Source: Glandiceps talaboti (lineage: Eukaryota; Hemichordata; Enteropneusta; Spengelidae). From it: DNA of 64,000 nt. Within the stretch, counting starts at the first letter, position 1. Every line of letters begins with the position of its first letter. The stretch lies in NCBI RefSeq assembly GCF_964340395.1, contig NC_135571.1, positions 7,366,453 to 7,430,452 on the forward strand, read 5' to 3'. Below are positions 37,301-48,735 of the stretch, piece after piece. A program made the position numbers and the translations under genes. The notes under the pieces were generated by a model. That model was not told the DNA's origin and did no database searches. It saw only the letters and a list, made by a program, of their open reading frames with translations.

Positions 37301-40300
37301 TGTCGTTATTTCGATGTTTAACCTTCTTGACCCAGCAGCTACTGTATCTACAATAGCAAACTACATAAATGGCAAAAGCAGAAGAGCTGTTCCTCTTAAT
37401 GAGGTATCTCAAACTTATATTGGTAACATCACGTCTGGTATAGTTACTGAAGATCAAGCAATGCGATATCACTCCTCGAAGATAAGTTCATTGGGTGCGG
37501 CACAAAACCTCCATTTGATATTCAAAATACATGAATTAGACATCAAGGTTGAACAATGGCAGATCATTCTTAGTCATCTCATGGAAAAGCATCCCATGCT
37601 TCGAGCGAGTTACAAAGAGGAGCCTGAATCAAGTGATTATTTCAAAGTAACATATGAAATACAGGAAGATTTTAAACCAGATGTCCGAGAGCTTCCTGGT
37701 GCTAAGGATAATGATGACGTTATGGCATTGCTAAAACTGGCCTCAAAGAAGATATTTGACCTCCAATATGAATATCCTATTCGCATCTTCCTTGCTAAGA
37801 TGGATACTCGTATTACACATGTGTCACTGGTTGTGAACCACACAGCCTGTGATTTCCTGTCTTTGACAACTTTGACCAGAGATTTCAGACATGTGGTAGG
37901 TCAAGTTCTGAGAGGAGAAAAGTTAACCAAAGACGAAAATGTGCTTTCATTTGGTGAATTCTTACTGAAGAGAAAACAGTTACTTGAAGCTGAAGAAAAG
38001 AATTTGAGATCATTCTGGAAGAAGGAGTTTGAAGATCCACTTGACTTCACACCAAATAAATACTCCATGATGTTGGGTACACTGCCATCAGTAGAATGTG
38101 GGGAAGTTATTTTGGAAACAACACCATCGGAAGCCACTGCAATGTATGACTTTGCAAAGAAGCTTGGAATTACCCCATTTGATGCTTTGATTGGAATGTA
38201 TTCGATACTACTTCATGCATATTCTCATTCCAAAGATGTGGTGGTGTCCTTTCCAGTTGATGGAGATGTACATGTACCTAAGGATGAGAGAGTAATTGGT
38301 TGTTACGTCAGTAGAGTTCTGCTGAGACAAACGTTCACTGACCAAAGCCAATCAGTCCTTACTTTTCTCAGGAACACCGGTAAGAAAGTGAAACAATTGG
38401 TAGAAAACAGTCTCCTTCCCCAACCTAAGATATCTGAGTATGCCACCAGTGTAGTCACTGAGAAACCATCCTCTTTGAGTCAGCACGACGTCACTTGGGA
38501 AGAATATACTGCATTTCAAGATCTTGGAACAAGAGATGTTGTGGGTGGTTTTCAATATATTGATGGAGGAGTCATAGGCATAAACGAGAACACAGTGCTT
38601 CATATAGTGAGGGACAGAAATAGGAAAATACTGACCTTTCACGGCAATTTTAATTTATCTTACTTCAACCCTACTGAAGGCCACAGGTTTTTCAAAGACT
38701 ACAAGAAGCTTGTACTTGCGTGTATTTCAAACCCACATCTCAGTCTTACACACCTCGATGTCAGTATTCCGGATTCTGGTACTGCGACATGTAATGGACA
38801 TAACCTATTGAATACTAAATTGGAAGCAACTGAAGGAAACCTTCAATTGGTGCCTGGACAATGCCCTGTGATGGACAACACACCACTTACAACAGATGTT
38901 TACAAAGGTGAGTATAGTAAAATGATTTTTAGCTTTCACAAGTTGGCTGAATCTATAAGTAATATGATCTTGGTCTACTTGGGGGTGTTCAGCATGATGC
39001 TAATTTCCATGAAAGCGTTCTTTGTCATGCGCTTGCATCTTTTGAGTACTATAAATTTATACTATGGCTCAACTAATGTTTTGCCGGTAAACATGGATAT
39101 CTGTAGACGTATGGCAAATCTCGAATATGTTACAACCAGTGACAAGCTAGCAGTAACAAGCACAACTGTTACAAACAGGGCAGATTAAATACATGAATTG
39201 AATGTAATAACACTAGGCACTGCATGTTGGAACTAGAAATCTTGTTTTACATTTCATGGTTTGATGTGAACAGCGCCATGAACACTACGTTTAATCTGAA
39301 AGAGTAGAATCATTTGACATTCTTTTTTTGAATATGAGATATTATGTAAAAAGGCCATAAATGTGTTTTTGAATTTATAAAATGACTGAATGCAATACAT
39401 GTGTCTGTATTGGCAACATGCTTTGCCAAGTGTTATTAGATCCAGTCCATTGTTTACTTTCCCTGTTTCTAACAAGTTAAACGCTCCGTATTTCGCTAGT
39501 GGTATATCAAGGCTAACTACATAAACTAATACCACCATAATATTTATTAATAAAACTGCTACTCAAAATAAGATTCATCAGGAAAAATCACCAATAACGT
39601 CATTAACAGTAAATGTTCCATGATGTTTTTAATAAACAATTGTTAATTGTCTTCCTCCCTAGGCATCCCGTTGAAGAAAAAAACGAAGCATGGTCTAACT
39701 CATGAAATAATTCTGAGTGTTGAAGGAGAAACAGGAAGTGACAACAAATACCTTACATGGCATTCCAAAAGGGGAAATAGACGGATACATGTTAGAGACG
39801 TTGGTGCTATGAAATGTTACCATGACAATGGTACGTATAGTATACAAGCACCAAAATAATACACCTGATGTTTGATGGAATTCTTAGAAACTATTGAACA
39901 TCCAAATAAGTAACATTGAGTTAGTGAGACAAATTAGTCATTGAGATGCAATCGATAACTATGATAGAATATGTTCGTGGTGTTTTTATTTATTAAGCTT
40001 ACTATAGCTAGCAGATATGATAAAGGATATCTGCTTATTCTTATATCTCTTCATGCGTGTCTGGTAGTTTGAGATAATTACTTCACAGACAGATAGATGG
40101 ACAGACAGACATTCACATAAAAATACACATACATACACACAGAGACAGACAGACAGACAGACATAGTCACATACACACACAGACAAAAACAGATGGACAA
40201 CAGACTGACTGATATGCACCCATTACTGTGATAAATGCTACTAAGACTTAATTAGACTGTAAACAAAAAGGTTTGATTATGCATTTTTTTTTCAATAGGT

Positions 40301-40408
40301 AAGAGTGTCCTTGAAGTGAAAACGAAGACTAGAAGCTACATATTTGAGAGTCGCGATAAAAAGAAGCTTGATAACTGGGGTAAAGCCTTGAAGGAACTTT
40401 TGGAATAA
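23641..40408 (+). CDS. animal FAS-like type-I polyketide synthase with C-terminal condensation and PH-like domains
   Basis: Coding exons: 23641-23849, 24879-25039, 27094-27297, 28043-28224, 31854-38907, 39663-39830 and 40299-40408 (TAA). All are GT-AG and in frame, giving 2695 aa. Domains: KS 1-430 (DTACSSS Cys175, HGTGT His310, [11 protein letters not shown] His351); AT 490-830 (GHSVG Ser616); DH 870-1170 ([10 protein letters not shown] His928, LDGMLQ Asp1095); KR structural part ([14 protein letters not shown]); an ER-like stretch 1450-1650 lacking the NADPH glycine motif; KR 1750-1970 (GGTRGLG, Ser1886, Tyr1899); ACP (LGLDS Ser2053); condensation domain 2095-2560 (VVNHTACDF, catalytic His2248 and Asp2252); PH-like 2604-2695 ([22 protein letters not shown]). 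There is no thioesterase, so the condensation domain probably releases the chain as an ester or amide. The product is unknown. The start is the Met just after the acceptor. Confidence 0.93.
23860..23990. repeat. dispersed repeat fragment in PKS intron 1
   Basis: GTTTATTGCTTTACAAGGCC followed by TCCGGCC is closely matched by GTTTATTGCTTTACTAGGCC followed by ACCGGCC near 47809. The similarity fades downstream. It probably marks the end of an interspersed element, perhaps a LINE or SINE 3' end; the family was not identified. Confidence 0.5.
24320..24582. repeat. widely spaced inverted repeat in PKS intron 1
   Basis: CAATAGGGAACTTGCAA near 24325 is matched by its exact reverse complement TTGCAAGTTCCCTATTG near 24564. 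The roughly 220-bp spacer is AT-rich. Arms and length fit a small fold-back insertion. Confidence 0.55.
25238..25365. repeat. (CGT)n-(TTG)n trinucleotide microsatellite in PKS intron 2
   Basis: A pure GTC/CGT array at about 25248-25286 runs into TTG repeats at about 25286-25310 and 25328-25366. The open frames through it encode homopolymers and are not genes. Confidence 0.95.
28786..29145. repeat. about 85-bp tandem repeat with a terminal inverted copy in PKS intron 4
   Basis: TTTTATTGTCTGGCTCAGCA followed by AAGTTCTC starts at about 28786, 28848, 28933 and 29019. Units alternate with TTTTATCATCAGRCTCAACA segments. At 29084-29108 TGAGCCAGACGATAAAATGT reads the unit in reverse, so the array ends as an inverted repeat. 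Confidence 0.85.
40080..40205. repeat. (GACA)n/(ACAC)n microsatellite in the last PKS intron
   Basis: Interrupted GACA and CACATA repeats lie between the two PH-like exons. Minus-strand frames through it are low-complexity. Confidence 0.9.
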
Positions 40409-41476
40409 ACCCACATATTAAATGACAGAGGAATATCAGCTGAACACTTGCTTTATTTTTGTAGGGTTACCTTAGGTGATACAGCACGAACATTCAGTCA
40501 TCTTTTATTAAATTCTGTGCAGCATCACTGATGTAACAGCATAAATTGAAAGTGCCTCTGCTTTTCTGGAATTTATTTGACAAGAGTATTTTGTATGGTG
40601 TATGATGCAGAATATAAGGAACATCAACAACAATGAAAATTGATAGCTATAAAATAATGAATCGATAAGTTACTTATGAAGTTGTTTTAACCGTGAAATG
40701 ATATATTTTCTTTCGGATAATGACTACTTTTTGTTTTAACTTATAACCTAGGTAAGCAATATTGTTACTGCTAAGACGCAAAGTATAGCTAAATGAAGAC
40801 ACATTGATAGATATAGGCATTATTGGTTTCTATTCCTAAGTTGGTAGGCGTCTACATTATTACTAGTCAGTGAATAGTGTGAGTATTTATTTTTACCCAT
40901 TGTAACTTTAATCAAGTCCTCAACTACTAGCTTTAAGGTAGAATTTATTACAGGTTTTCTTGAACAAAGTATAACCAAAAGTTTAACAAGTTTCTTTCTG
41001 AGGCTTACTTTACGGTAAGGAGAATGCTACTGCAGGCAATATTCATGATTCCTAAGTGCGTATTATATTCAATTAAAACAATCATGAATATTTATGTTCT
41101 GTTATTACATTTGCATATCTGCTGATTCCCATGAGAATACGCATGTTCATGGCAAGGACTTGTACTGAGCAATGAATGGTGACCAGATATCAACTTTGTA
41201 TTTCTTGGTGGTTAATTTAGGTAATATAATACCAGGAAATGATTTTCCAGAACCGAAAGATTCCGGCAGTGGCATTCCCATATTGGGGAAAATGAAAACC
41301 CCAAAATGATACTTAACATCTAAGTTGTTCGAATCATATCTCTGAAGCAAAAAAAATCAAAGCTTTACATTGTCGAACTTATAGCAAGGCAAGCTGTATA
41401 ACATATTTTAAGATATGCAATCCAGTTTTCATAAACGTGGACTGGTTATAAAGTAGTTTTGTGTTATTATTTTTAG
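40409..41476. other. 3' UTR and flank of the PKS gene
   Basis: This follows the TAA at 40406-40408. ATTAAA hexamers at about 40415 and 40507 are weak polyadenylation candidates. No gene is recognised; frames at 41147-41350 on the minus strand show no domain. Confidence 0.4.
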
Positions 41477-42480
41477 CACAACTGAACTGAAGGTTCAGTA
41501 GTGCTATAGGCATGGCAAAGTAAAGTGTCTGTCTGTGTGTGTGTGTGTGTAAACAACTTATAGTCAAATACCGCTGGACCGATTGCCATGATATTTGGTG
41601 GGTGTATTACCTTGGGTGTCTAGTTGGGAAATTGTTCAAATCAAAATGATTTTACCACTGGTATGTGATTTGTGTAGAAAAATGTCATTTTTGGTTAAAA
41701 AACTTAAACTCCAAAACTACTGAGCAGATCGGTCTGAAATTTGGTTGGACGTTTTTACAGGTGTTTAGATTAGGAATTGTTCATGAGATGATGATCCCAT
41801 TTGTGATATGCAAATTAGGTATGAAAATGTGTCTTTTTGTTCAAAAATGTTTAATTCCAAAACTACCAAGTAGATTGGGCAGAAATTTAGTTGGAACGTG
41901 CTTCAGGGTGTTTATAATAATTGTTCACGACATGATGATCCAATCAATGATATGCAAATTAGGGCTAAAATGTGACTCTTTTGGTGAAAAATCTATAATT
42001 CCAGAATAATTGAGTAGATTGCGTTGAAATTTGACGAGAACATTCTTAGTGGTGTTTAGATTAAGAATTGTTCATAATATGATTGACCCTAGCAACCATG
42101 ACCACGCCCTTAGCAACAGTAAAATAACGATGCATATTACAAAGATAACAACAGGGATGGGTAGATAAGTGAATACAGATTCAGAAATTGTATGCAAATA
42201 TGCCTAGCAACAAGACCACGCCCATAGCCACAACTAAATGATGGTTTATATTGCAAAAATGAAAAGAGGGAAGAGCAAACAAGTTAATAAAGATTCCAAA
42301 AATGTATGCAAATATGCCTAGCAACAAGGTAACGCCCATAACAACAGCTAAATACAGTTGTGCTACAATGTCATTGGTGCTATTTTTACATGCTGAAGTG
42401 TTCGCACTTAGACTTCAAGCTACACTAGCTGCAGCAGGAACATTTTTTAAAACTGTTTTGCTAGATGTAATAGTGACTTA
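41477..42480. repeat. diverged array of interspersed repeat units downstream of the PKS
   Basis: It opens with a hairpin (AGCACAACTGAAC, five bases, GTTCAGTAGTGCT). Three diverged units of about 135 bp follow, each with AATTCCAAAACTACY, GARATTTGGTTGGA-like, AATTGTTCAY and ATATGCAAATTAGG blocks. Further on, CCTAGCAACAAGACCACGCC and ATATTGCAAA blocks recur at about 42090, 42205 and 42315. The latter blocks appear inverted at 43740-44150. The arrangement suggests a composite mobile element with internal tandem units; the family was not identified. Confidence 0.6.
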
Positions 42481-43221
42481 CCTGTAATATAGAACACCCT
42501 AAACAGTAGTAAATCACCTATGAGTGAGTATACATAATATGATGCAATACATCCAATTAAATTGATTTTGGGGTCCGCATCCAAAATCAGCGGCCCAATG
42601 TGATCATGGTTTCAATCTTTGGCTGTACTACTTAAGGATAAAACTGACCCCTAATTAATATACACAATCATGTCTAATTTTCAGTAAATATTATGTAGGT
42701 TGTTTTTTGTCGAAAAAAACCCCAATATACTCCAGTTATGGCTAGTGAGGCTTTAACAACTTTTAAAACTTAAGATTGAATTTTTGTTTGCAAAATATAC
42801 ATCATGCGATTATTGTCCTGGTGATTTCAGTCTTGATTTTTGATATCAGTAAAAAAATGAAGTAATAATTTTCTGTCATATCAGATTGTTCACAATAATA
42901 GTGTTTTTCCTCTATCTGCAATACTTATATAAACAAGTTTTAGAAATAGTTCAAGGGTCGTTACTACAAATCAAAGAATGTAATATACGTTCTTGGGCAA
43001 TCCATTACATGTTCATCCAAATGTAAAAATACACTGATTAATATTTACTTTTTCCGATTTCTCATTTTTTTGGAAATATGCCACATCATTTCAGAATTAT
43101 ACAATAAAGACTGTATGCAAGAATATTATAAAATCAGTTTGTCTCCTTTCATTGTTTATGCATAGTTTATTTATGCAATAATTGCAAATGGTTGTTTTTG
43201 TTATCAACGTAAATTGAACGA

Positions 43222-43546
43222 AGTGTGTGTGTGTGTGTGTGTGTATTTTTTATGTATGTATGTATGTATGTATGTATGTATGTATGTATGTATGTATGTA
43301 TGTATGTGTGTGTATGTGTGTATGTGTATGTATGCATGTATGTATGTATGTATGTATGTATGCATGTATATATATATGTGTATGTGTGTGTGTATGTATG
43401 TATGTATGTATGTATGTATGTGTGTGTATGTATGTGTGTGTGTGCATGTATGTATGTATGTAATGTATGTAATGTATGTATGTATGTATGTATGTATGTA
43501 TGTATGTATGTATGTATGTATGTATGTATGTATGTATGTATGTATG
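43222..43546. repeat. (GT)n/(GTAT)n compound microsatellite
   Basis: A long GTAT array interrupted by GT and ATGC variants. All open frames across it, on both strands, are Tyr/Val/Cys/Met or His/Thr/Ile low-complexity translations and are not genes. Confidence 0.97.
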
Positions 43547-43739
43547 CTTGCCTGTGTCTGTGCCTATAAATCTGTGTGTATAAATATGGTACCTCTTGCA
43601 CATATTCCATCCAACCACTCACGGGTAAAGAAAAATGGTGCCAATGATATGTAGCACAACTGTACAGTTTTAAAAACGTTTATCCACATGCTGATCCATG
43701 TTAGATATAGGTGAATGATTATCAAGTTGCCTATCCAGT

Positions 43740-44150
43740 CCTGTTGTTATCTTTGCAATATAGGCGACCATTTGGCTTGTGCTACGGGCATGGTAATGTT
43801 GCTAGACATATTTGCGTACACATTTTTGAATGTTTATTCACTTATCTATTAATCCGTTATCTTTGCAATATGCGAACATTTGGTTGTTGCTATGGTGGTA
43901 GTGGTCTTGTAGTGGTGTTGTTGATAGACATATTTGCACAAACTTTTTGAATGTTTGTTCACTTGTCAAAGAATCCCAGTTATTATCTTTGTGAACTTCA
44001 CCGTCGTTTGGCTGTTTCTATAGTCGTGGTCATGGTCATGGTCATGGTTACTAGGGATATTTGCATACTTTTTTTGAATGTTTACTCATTTGCTTACCAG
44101 ATGATGATATGTTAGCAAAATATACTGACATTTGTTTGTTGCTAAGGGCG
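43740..44150. repeat. tandem units related to, and inverted with respect to, 42090-42340
   Basis: Blocks of the form TTATCTTTGYRATATRCGA then ATTTGGYTGTTGCTATGG-like sequence, a GTGGTC-rich stretch, AGACATATTTGC and TTTTTGAATGTTTRYTCA recur about four times with a 110-120-bp period. AGACATATTTGC and TGTTGCTA are the reverse complements of blocks in the array left of the microsatellite. Confidence 0.6.
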
Positions 44151-44234
44151 TGGTCTGGGAAATTTTAGTACATCTTACTCCATATTTTTTATGCAGAAAA
44201 AATATTTTTAAAAAGTCTAGAAAGAACTACCTCT

Positions 44235-44325
44235 ATACAAACAAACAAACAAACAAACAAACAAACAAACAAACAAACAAACACAAAAATAATCAAATAA
44301 ATAAACAAACAATAAAAAAATAAAC
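44235..44325. repeat. (CAAA)n microsatellite
   Basis: A nearly pure ACAA array that decays into AATAAACAAACAAT at its right end. Confidence 0.95.
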
Positions 44326-44889
44326 ATTCAAGTAGGGAAAACAATGCAAGTAAAATGACTATTGACACGTCAAAGGGTGAGAAATTGGCTTGTACAATCT
44401 TTTGGTCACTAAAATTCTCTGCTTTGCTACAGAGTGTTAATGGATGTATTTTCTGGTAATATGGTGGGATATTCCCATTCCTTGATTAGAGAAAGGTCAT
44501 GCAGTATGCCGACGAAATTAACATGTTTAATATACTATCGTCATATGCAGTACATTCTTCAGGGGTAAAATAACTTTAACACAGATGACACGTCTGTCAA
44601 GTGGTGTTGATCCTATGTATGAAATCATGTAAAGGGGAATGTAAAATATGAATGGAATTGAAAATTACTGATCATCACGTGAGAATATTTTTAGATGACT
44701 GTGACGTAATCTTTATATTCTACGAACTCTTCCTTAAAGATAACGTCAGTAAAATAAATAACACTCAATATCACCCCACACATTAATCAGTTCGACTGGA
44801 CAGGACATACATCTTGTTACATCATAACAAACCCATGGGTTCCCCTGCCGTTTAAAGCTGTAGTGGGGGGGGGGGATAGGGTTCCGCTA

Positions 44890-45247
44890 AGGCCTAATAA
44901 AATAATTGTGTGGTTCCGATTACGCTCAGTTTTAGAATAGATGGGTTGGTAGATTTTTAAATTTGTTTTATTTTTAAAAAAATTCTTGTGTGTCTAGTTA
45001 TGTATTCCGTTGTTTTCCAAATGGTCTCTGTGTTATTGATTTCTTCCAATCAAATGTACAGCCATTACAGATTAGAAGAACAGTTTTATTTTGTCGTTTT
45101 AAGTTGATGTCAGTTTCCGCATCCACTATTTTTCATTATTTGCGATTTCATTTTTTTTCTCGAATTAGTAAAAAAAGGTTAAGAGTCGGCAGTGAAAGAC
45201 TAGGTGGGGTCGGGTAACCGGAACCAGACAATTATTTTTAGGCCTAA
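44890..45247. mobile_element. MITE, family 2, copy 2 (inverted relative to copy 1)
   Basis: It starts AAGGCCTAATAAAATAATTG then TGTGGTTCCGATTA and ends GGTAACCGGAACCAGACAAT then TTAGGCCTAATCGG. The interior carries GGTGGGGTCGGGTAACC, CCATTACAGATTAGAAGAAC and GTTGTTTTCCAAATGGTCTC, reading in reverse order and strand to the copy at 9436-9803. It has no coding capacity. Confidence 0.85.
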
Positions 45248-46511
45248 TCGGAAATCGCCCTACTACGTTTTTACTGTGCTTATTAGATTTACCCACAAAT
45301 AATTCAATACTGTTCAAGATGTTGAACATTAGGTGTAAGTCGTTAGATCTTTAAAATAAAAAAGATTCAAGAATCGTTCGAGTTGCAGCTAGTGCTGCTT
45401 TAAGACGCTAAACTTGGCATCATCTGATTGGTTTTCTGCCACATTTATCACTGTCGGTGTTCATTACATTAAATTATATTTAAGAGATGGTCGAAAACTA
45501 TAGATCTATTTTAGACTGTGACATCTTTCGAACTTTAAGTAGGGTAGACACTACGTCACCTGACTTTTACTGAACTTCCGTATGTTGAACCAGGAACGTA
45601 ATGTGAAATCTGGCTTCATGCCAAAGGTTATAGTTTCGTCGAATATATTTTGCTGTGTTTTTCTCCGAAATGCATATGTAGGCCACCCGGAACATGATAA
45701 GTATTTCATTCTGCATAGTGATTTGACCTGCATTATTGAGGCTATAGGTAGTTTACAATATACATATCTGTTAATTAACTTTTGCGCATGTAAGTTTGAA
45801 TAATAAGCATTTTTTGATAATTTTCTCATAAAAGATTCACTTTTCTAGTAAACTTGGATATACATAATTAGGAAGAATAACAAGTGGTTCAATTTGACAT
45901 GAATATATGACCACTTTTTAGCATTTCATTTTGTGTAAAGTGTCGATTCCAACTGAAGATTTTTTTTCACTTTGATTTCAATCTGGTAACATATATGGGA
46001 GTGTGTTTTCAATAGCATGTTATGGTTGTGCCCTCTTTTTGAACTTTAAGATATGTAGACACTAGTCACGCCACTATTACTGACAGCTTGCAAGGCCTCC
46101 CGGATTGTTGAATCAATCAGGAAGACAACTTGATAGTTTGGATTTATGCCAAAGTGGGTCAGCCCAAACCATCTAATTCGACAGTGTTTTCTAGGAATTT
46201 ATATCTCGGTCACCATTTTCACTTACACGTACCTCAAACTATGATCAGCATTATATTCTATGTCGTGTTATATAAAGTAATTTGATCTGGATTGAGGCTA
46301 TACGGGTTTTATGAGAGCATGTGAGCATTTTAAATTGCGCAAGTGACGGCTTTAACTCAATTTGCGAACAGTGGTGATACTCAGGAGATCGGAGCAGACA
46401 TTAATGGTAAGTTTCGTGTTGTTCCATATGTATATACTTGTAGATCGTATATAAATCTTTACGGTCCTGTATAGGATTTGTGGATTTCGATTGTATAGCT
46501 TATGGACACTC
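45248..46511. other. gene-free stretch
   Basis: No domain-bearing frame on either strand. A loosely repeated motif pair (ACTTTAAG..GTAGACACTA and TCTGGNTTTATGCCAAAG) occurs at about 45530-45625 and 46040-46155. This suggests an old, roughly 510-bp-spaced duplication too diverged to define. Confidence 0.4.
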
Positions 46512-46858
46512 TTAAAATGGCCATATGGATGAAAATTTGTATTTATTTTCCTTTTTTAATTTTCAAAACAATTTTATCATGGTATCCTACTTGAAAAATC
46601 AATGTGAAACAACATCAAGTAAGTCTGTGTTTGTAACTCAATACGTGCAAAAAGCTTTGAAATGTGTAAAATAGTTTGTTATTGTTATTGTACGTATAAT
46701 AACAAACAATGAACACATTCATTAGTCTTTTGCAATGTATTGAGTTACAAACAAGGACTTGGCATATGTTGCCTCACATTGATTTTTCAAGTAAGCCATG
46801 ATAAAATTATTTTGTAAATTTGAAATCCAAAATAAATACCCAATCCTCATCCATATAT
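46512..46858. mobile_element. fold-back MITE, family 1, copy 2
   Basis: It starts TTAAAATGGCCATATGGATG and ends AATACCCAATCCTCATCCAT followed by an eroded tip. The internal CTACTTGAAAAATCAATGTG block is mirrored by CACATTGATTTTTCAAGTAA. It is most similar in layout to 581-934; the right terminus has lost the GGCCACTTTAA end. Confidence 0.85.
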
Positions 46859-48735
46859 GAGCCCGTATAAAGCTTTACTACCGAGGTCCAAGAAGCCCAT
46901 ATCAGTGTAGGATTTTCTTCGTGGAATGTTAAAATATGTTTGATGGCAATACATTGGTCATTTTGTGAAGACAATATGGGATAGGACAATGAAATCAAAT
47001 CGCCATATGTTGTATTCCATCATTGATTGATATGAGGTTATTTTGTACTGTCATTCATCTAGCTCAGTTTGTCACAAACACATCATTCGAGTAGCACCAT
47101 AGACGTGTAGCGCTAGCTATCAATGCTCGACAAATGTAGATATAAAAATAAGTGTTCTTGGGTTGCATTTAATATAATTCATGATAATTTGACTATGCAT
47201 AGTTCAATCAGCTTCGCTATCTGTACACATGCACCGTTATATTAGTCCTGCTTACAGACGGTGAACATCGTCGTAAACCACACCACCTCTTTTACGGCAC
47301 CGTCCAATGGGCGTTATTTCGCAGTGTCGCCGAAGAAATAACAGCTCTGGTGTTCGAGAATGACGGTGCACGGGCCTAGATTACTGACAATTGTCAGAAT
47401 CGAGTCCCGAATTACTCCGTATGCAAGCAGGACTAATGCACGGTATACTGTATCCAAATCTCCCTTACATATACTTGCACAAAAAATACTTTTAAAATTT
47501 ACAGAAGGAATTTCCTTGGGGCCACTGTATAATATAGTCGGCGTACGCCATGATGAGGTCGCAGCGGACACGTTTAGAGCTTAGCGCTCATTTGTTTACA
47601 AATAGCAACGCGCATAGCAACGGGAAAGAATGTAGTTCAGAAATTCGTAAACCTGACCTCTATTAGGGCCAGCTGGAACTTGGATATAATACACTAGTAG
47701 TCCTTGAGAACTTGCTGAAGACTGTAAAATCGCAAAATGTTCAAGTAGCAAAAATTTCTAGGTTTATAACTAAGTATACAAAATAATGTAATAATAAGGG
47801 TTTATTGCTTTACTAGGCCACCGGCCCATATGCAAAAAGAGTACATAACACGAAACAAAAATAACATGCACTTATTGCACGGGTATTCACGTTCCTTGTA
47901 CAGAATTTATAAATGAAGTTCTCAATTTCATTGCTTGGAAAATTAATCAGCAAATCATCATCAGATGTACACATTAATCTTTTGAATTGTTGAAGTTTGG
48001 TTCTAAATATACAGAAGGTAGTAAATACTGAAAATAATGTATATAGGAGAATGTATACATACATGTTTGATTAATGGTCAAGACAACATAACGATACTGC
48101 CTGTATCAACAGTCAAATAGTGGTGTATATTCCATAGGTAACAACAGGCCTGAATCGACATGTGGATAAAAAATGTAAACACATAAATAATACAACGCCA
48201 TTGGCGCTATTTTTCATATATAAGTTCGGACAATTGACTTGTCAGGACGATATCATTGATTTAATGTCTGCTTAGATAATTTTACAGCTAAAATGATGTT
48301 GGCTTGGGGTTTACTCATGGAACATTACAGCTAAAATGATGTTGGCTTGGTGTTTCACTCAAGGGACAATACGTTTTTGATACAAAGATAGACATATTTC
48401 AACTCTAGACTAACAATAACAGAGACACAATAAACACAACAGGATCCATTACCCAATCACATTGAACACTGATAAACATTACTATTCTTTCTCAGTGCAA
48501 TAAAAACAGGCTTCTAATGAAAACATTACACCTGGACATGATGATTTCAGTGGCTGCAATTGTTTATTTTCTAACTGATAATCAACATTTCAACTTGACT
48601 ACTTCTACATCCCCACTGTGCACAGCACCCATGTAATTGTTTCTTTTGAATTAGAAGTCGTCTGAGGGTGTGTATTAAATGTATGTTATATGTCGTGAAA
48701 CAACAAGCCTACATCATTTAAACATATGTATATAC
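46859..48735. other. gene-free stretch left of patched copy B
   Basis: No supported gene. The region 47270-47640 is less AT-rich than its surroundings, but none of its frames shows a domain. A dispersed repeat end (GTTTATTGCTTTACTAGGCC) lies near 47809. The block CAGCTAAAATGATGTTGGCT is duplicated near 48286 and 48326. Confidence 0.45.

Noticed and set aside
41477-41520. Hairpin AGCACAACTGAAC/GTTCAGTAGTGCT considered as a Helitron 3' end
   Set aside because: No CTRR terminus follows the hairpin at the required distance on either strand.
47314-47584. Overlapping 74-85-aa ORFs in a GC-richer patch
   Set aside because: No motif, no splice sites forming a gene model and no conservation evidence; left as intergenic.
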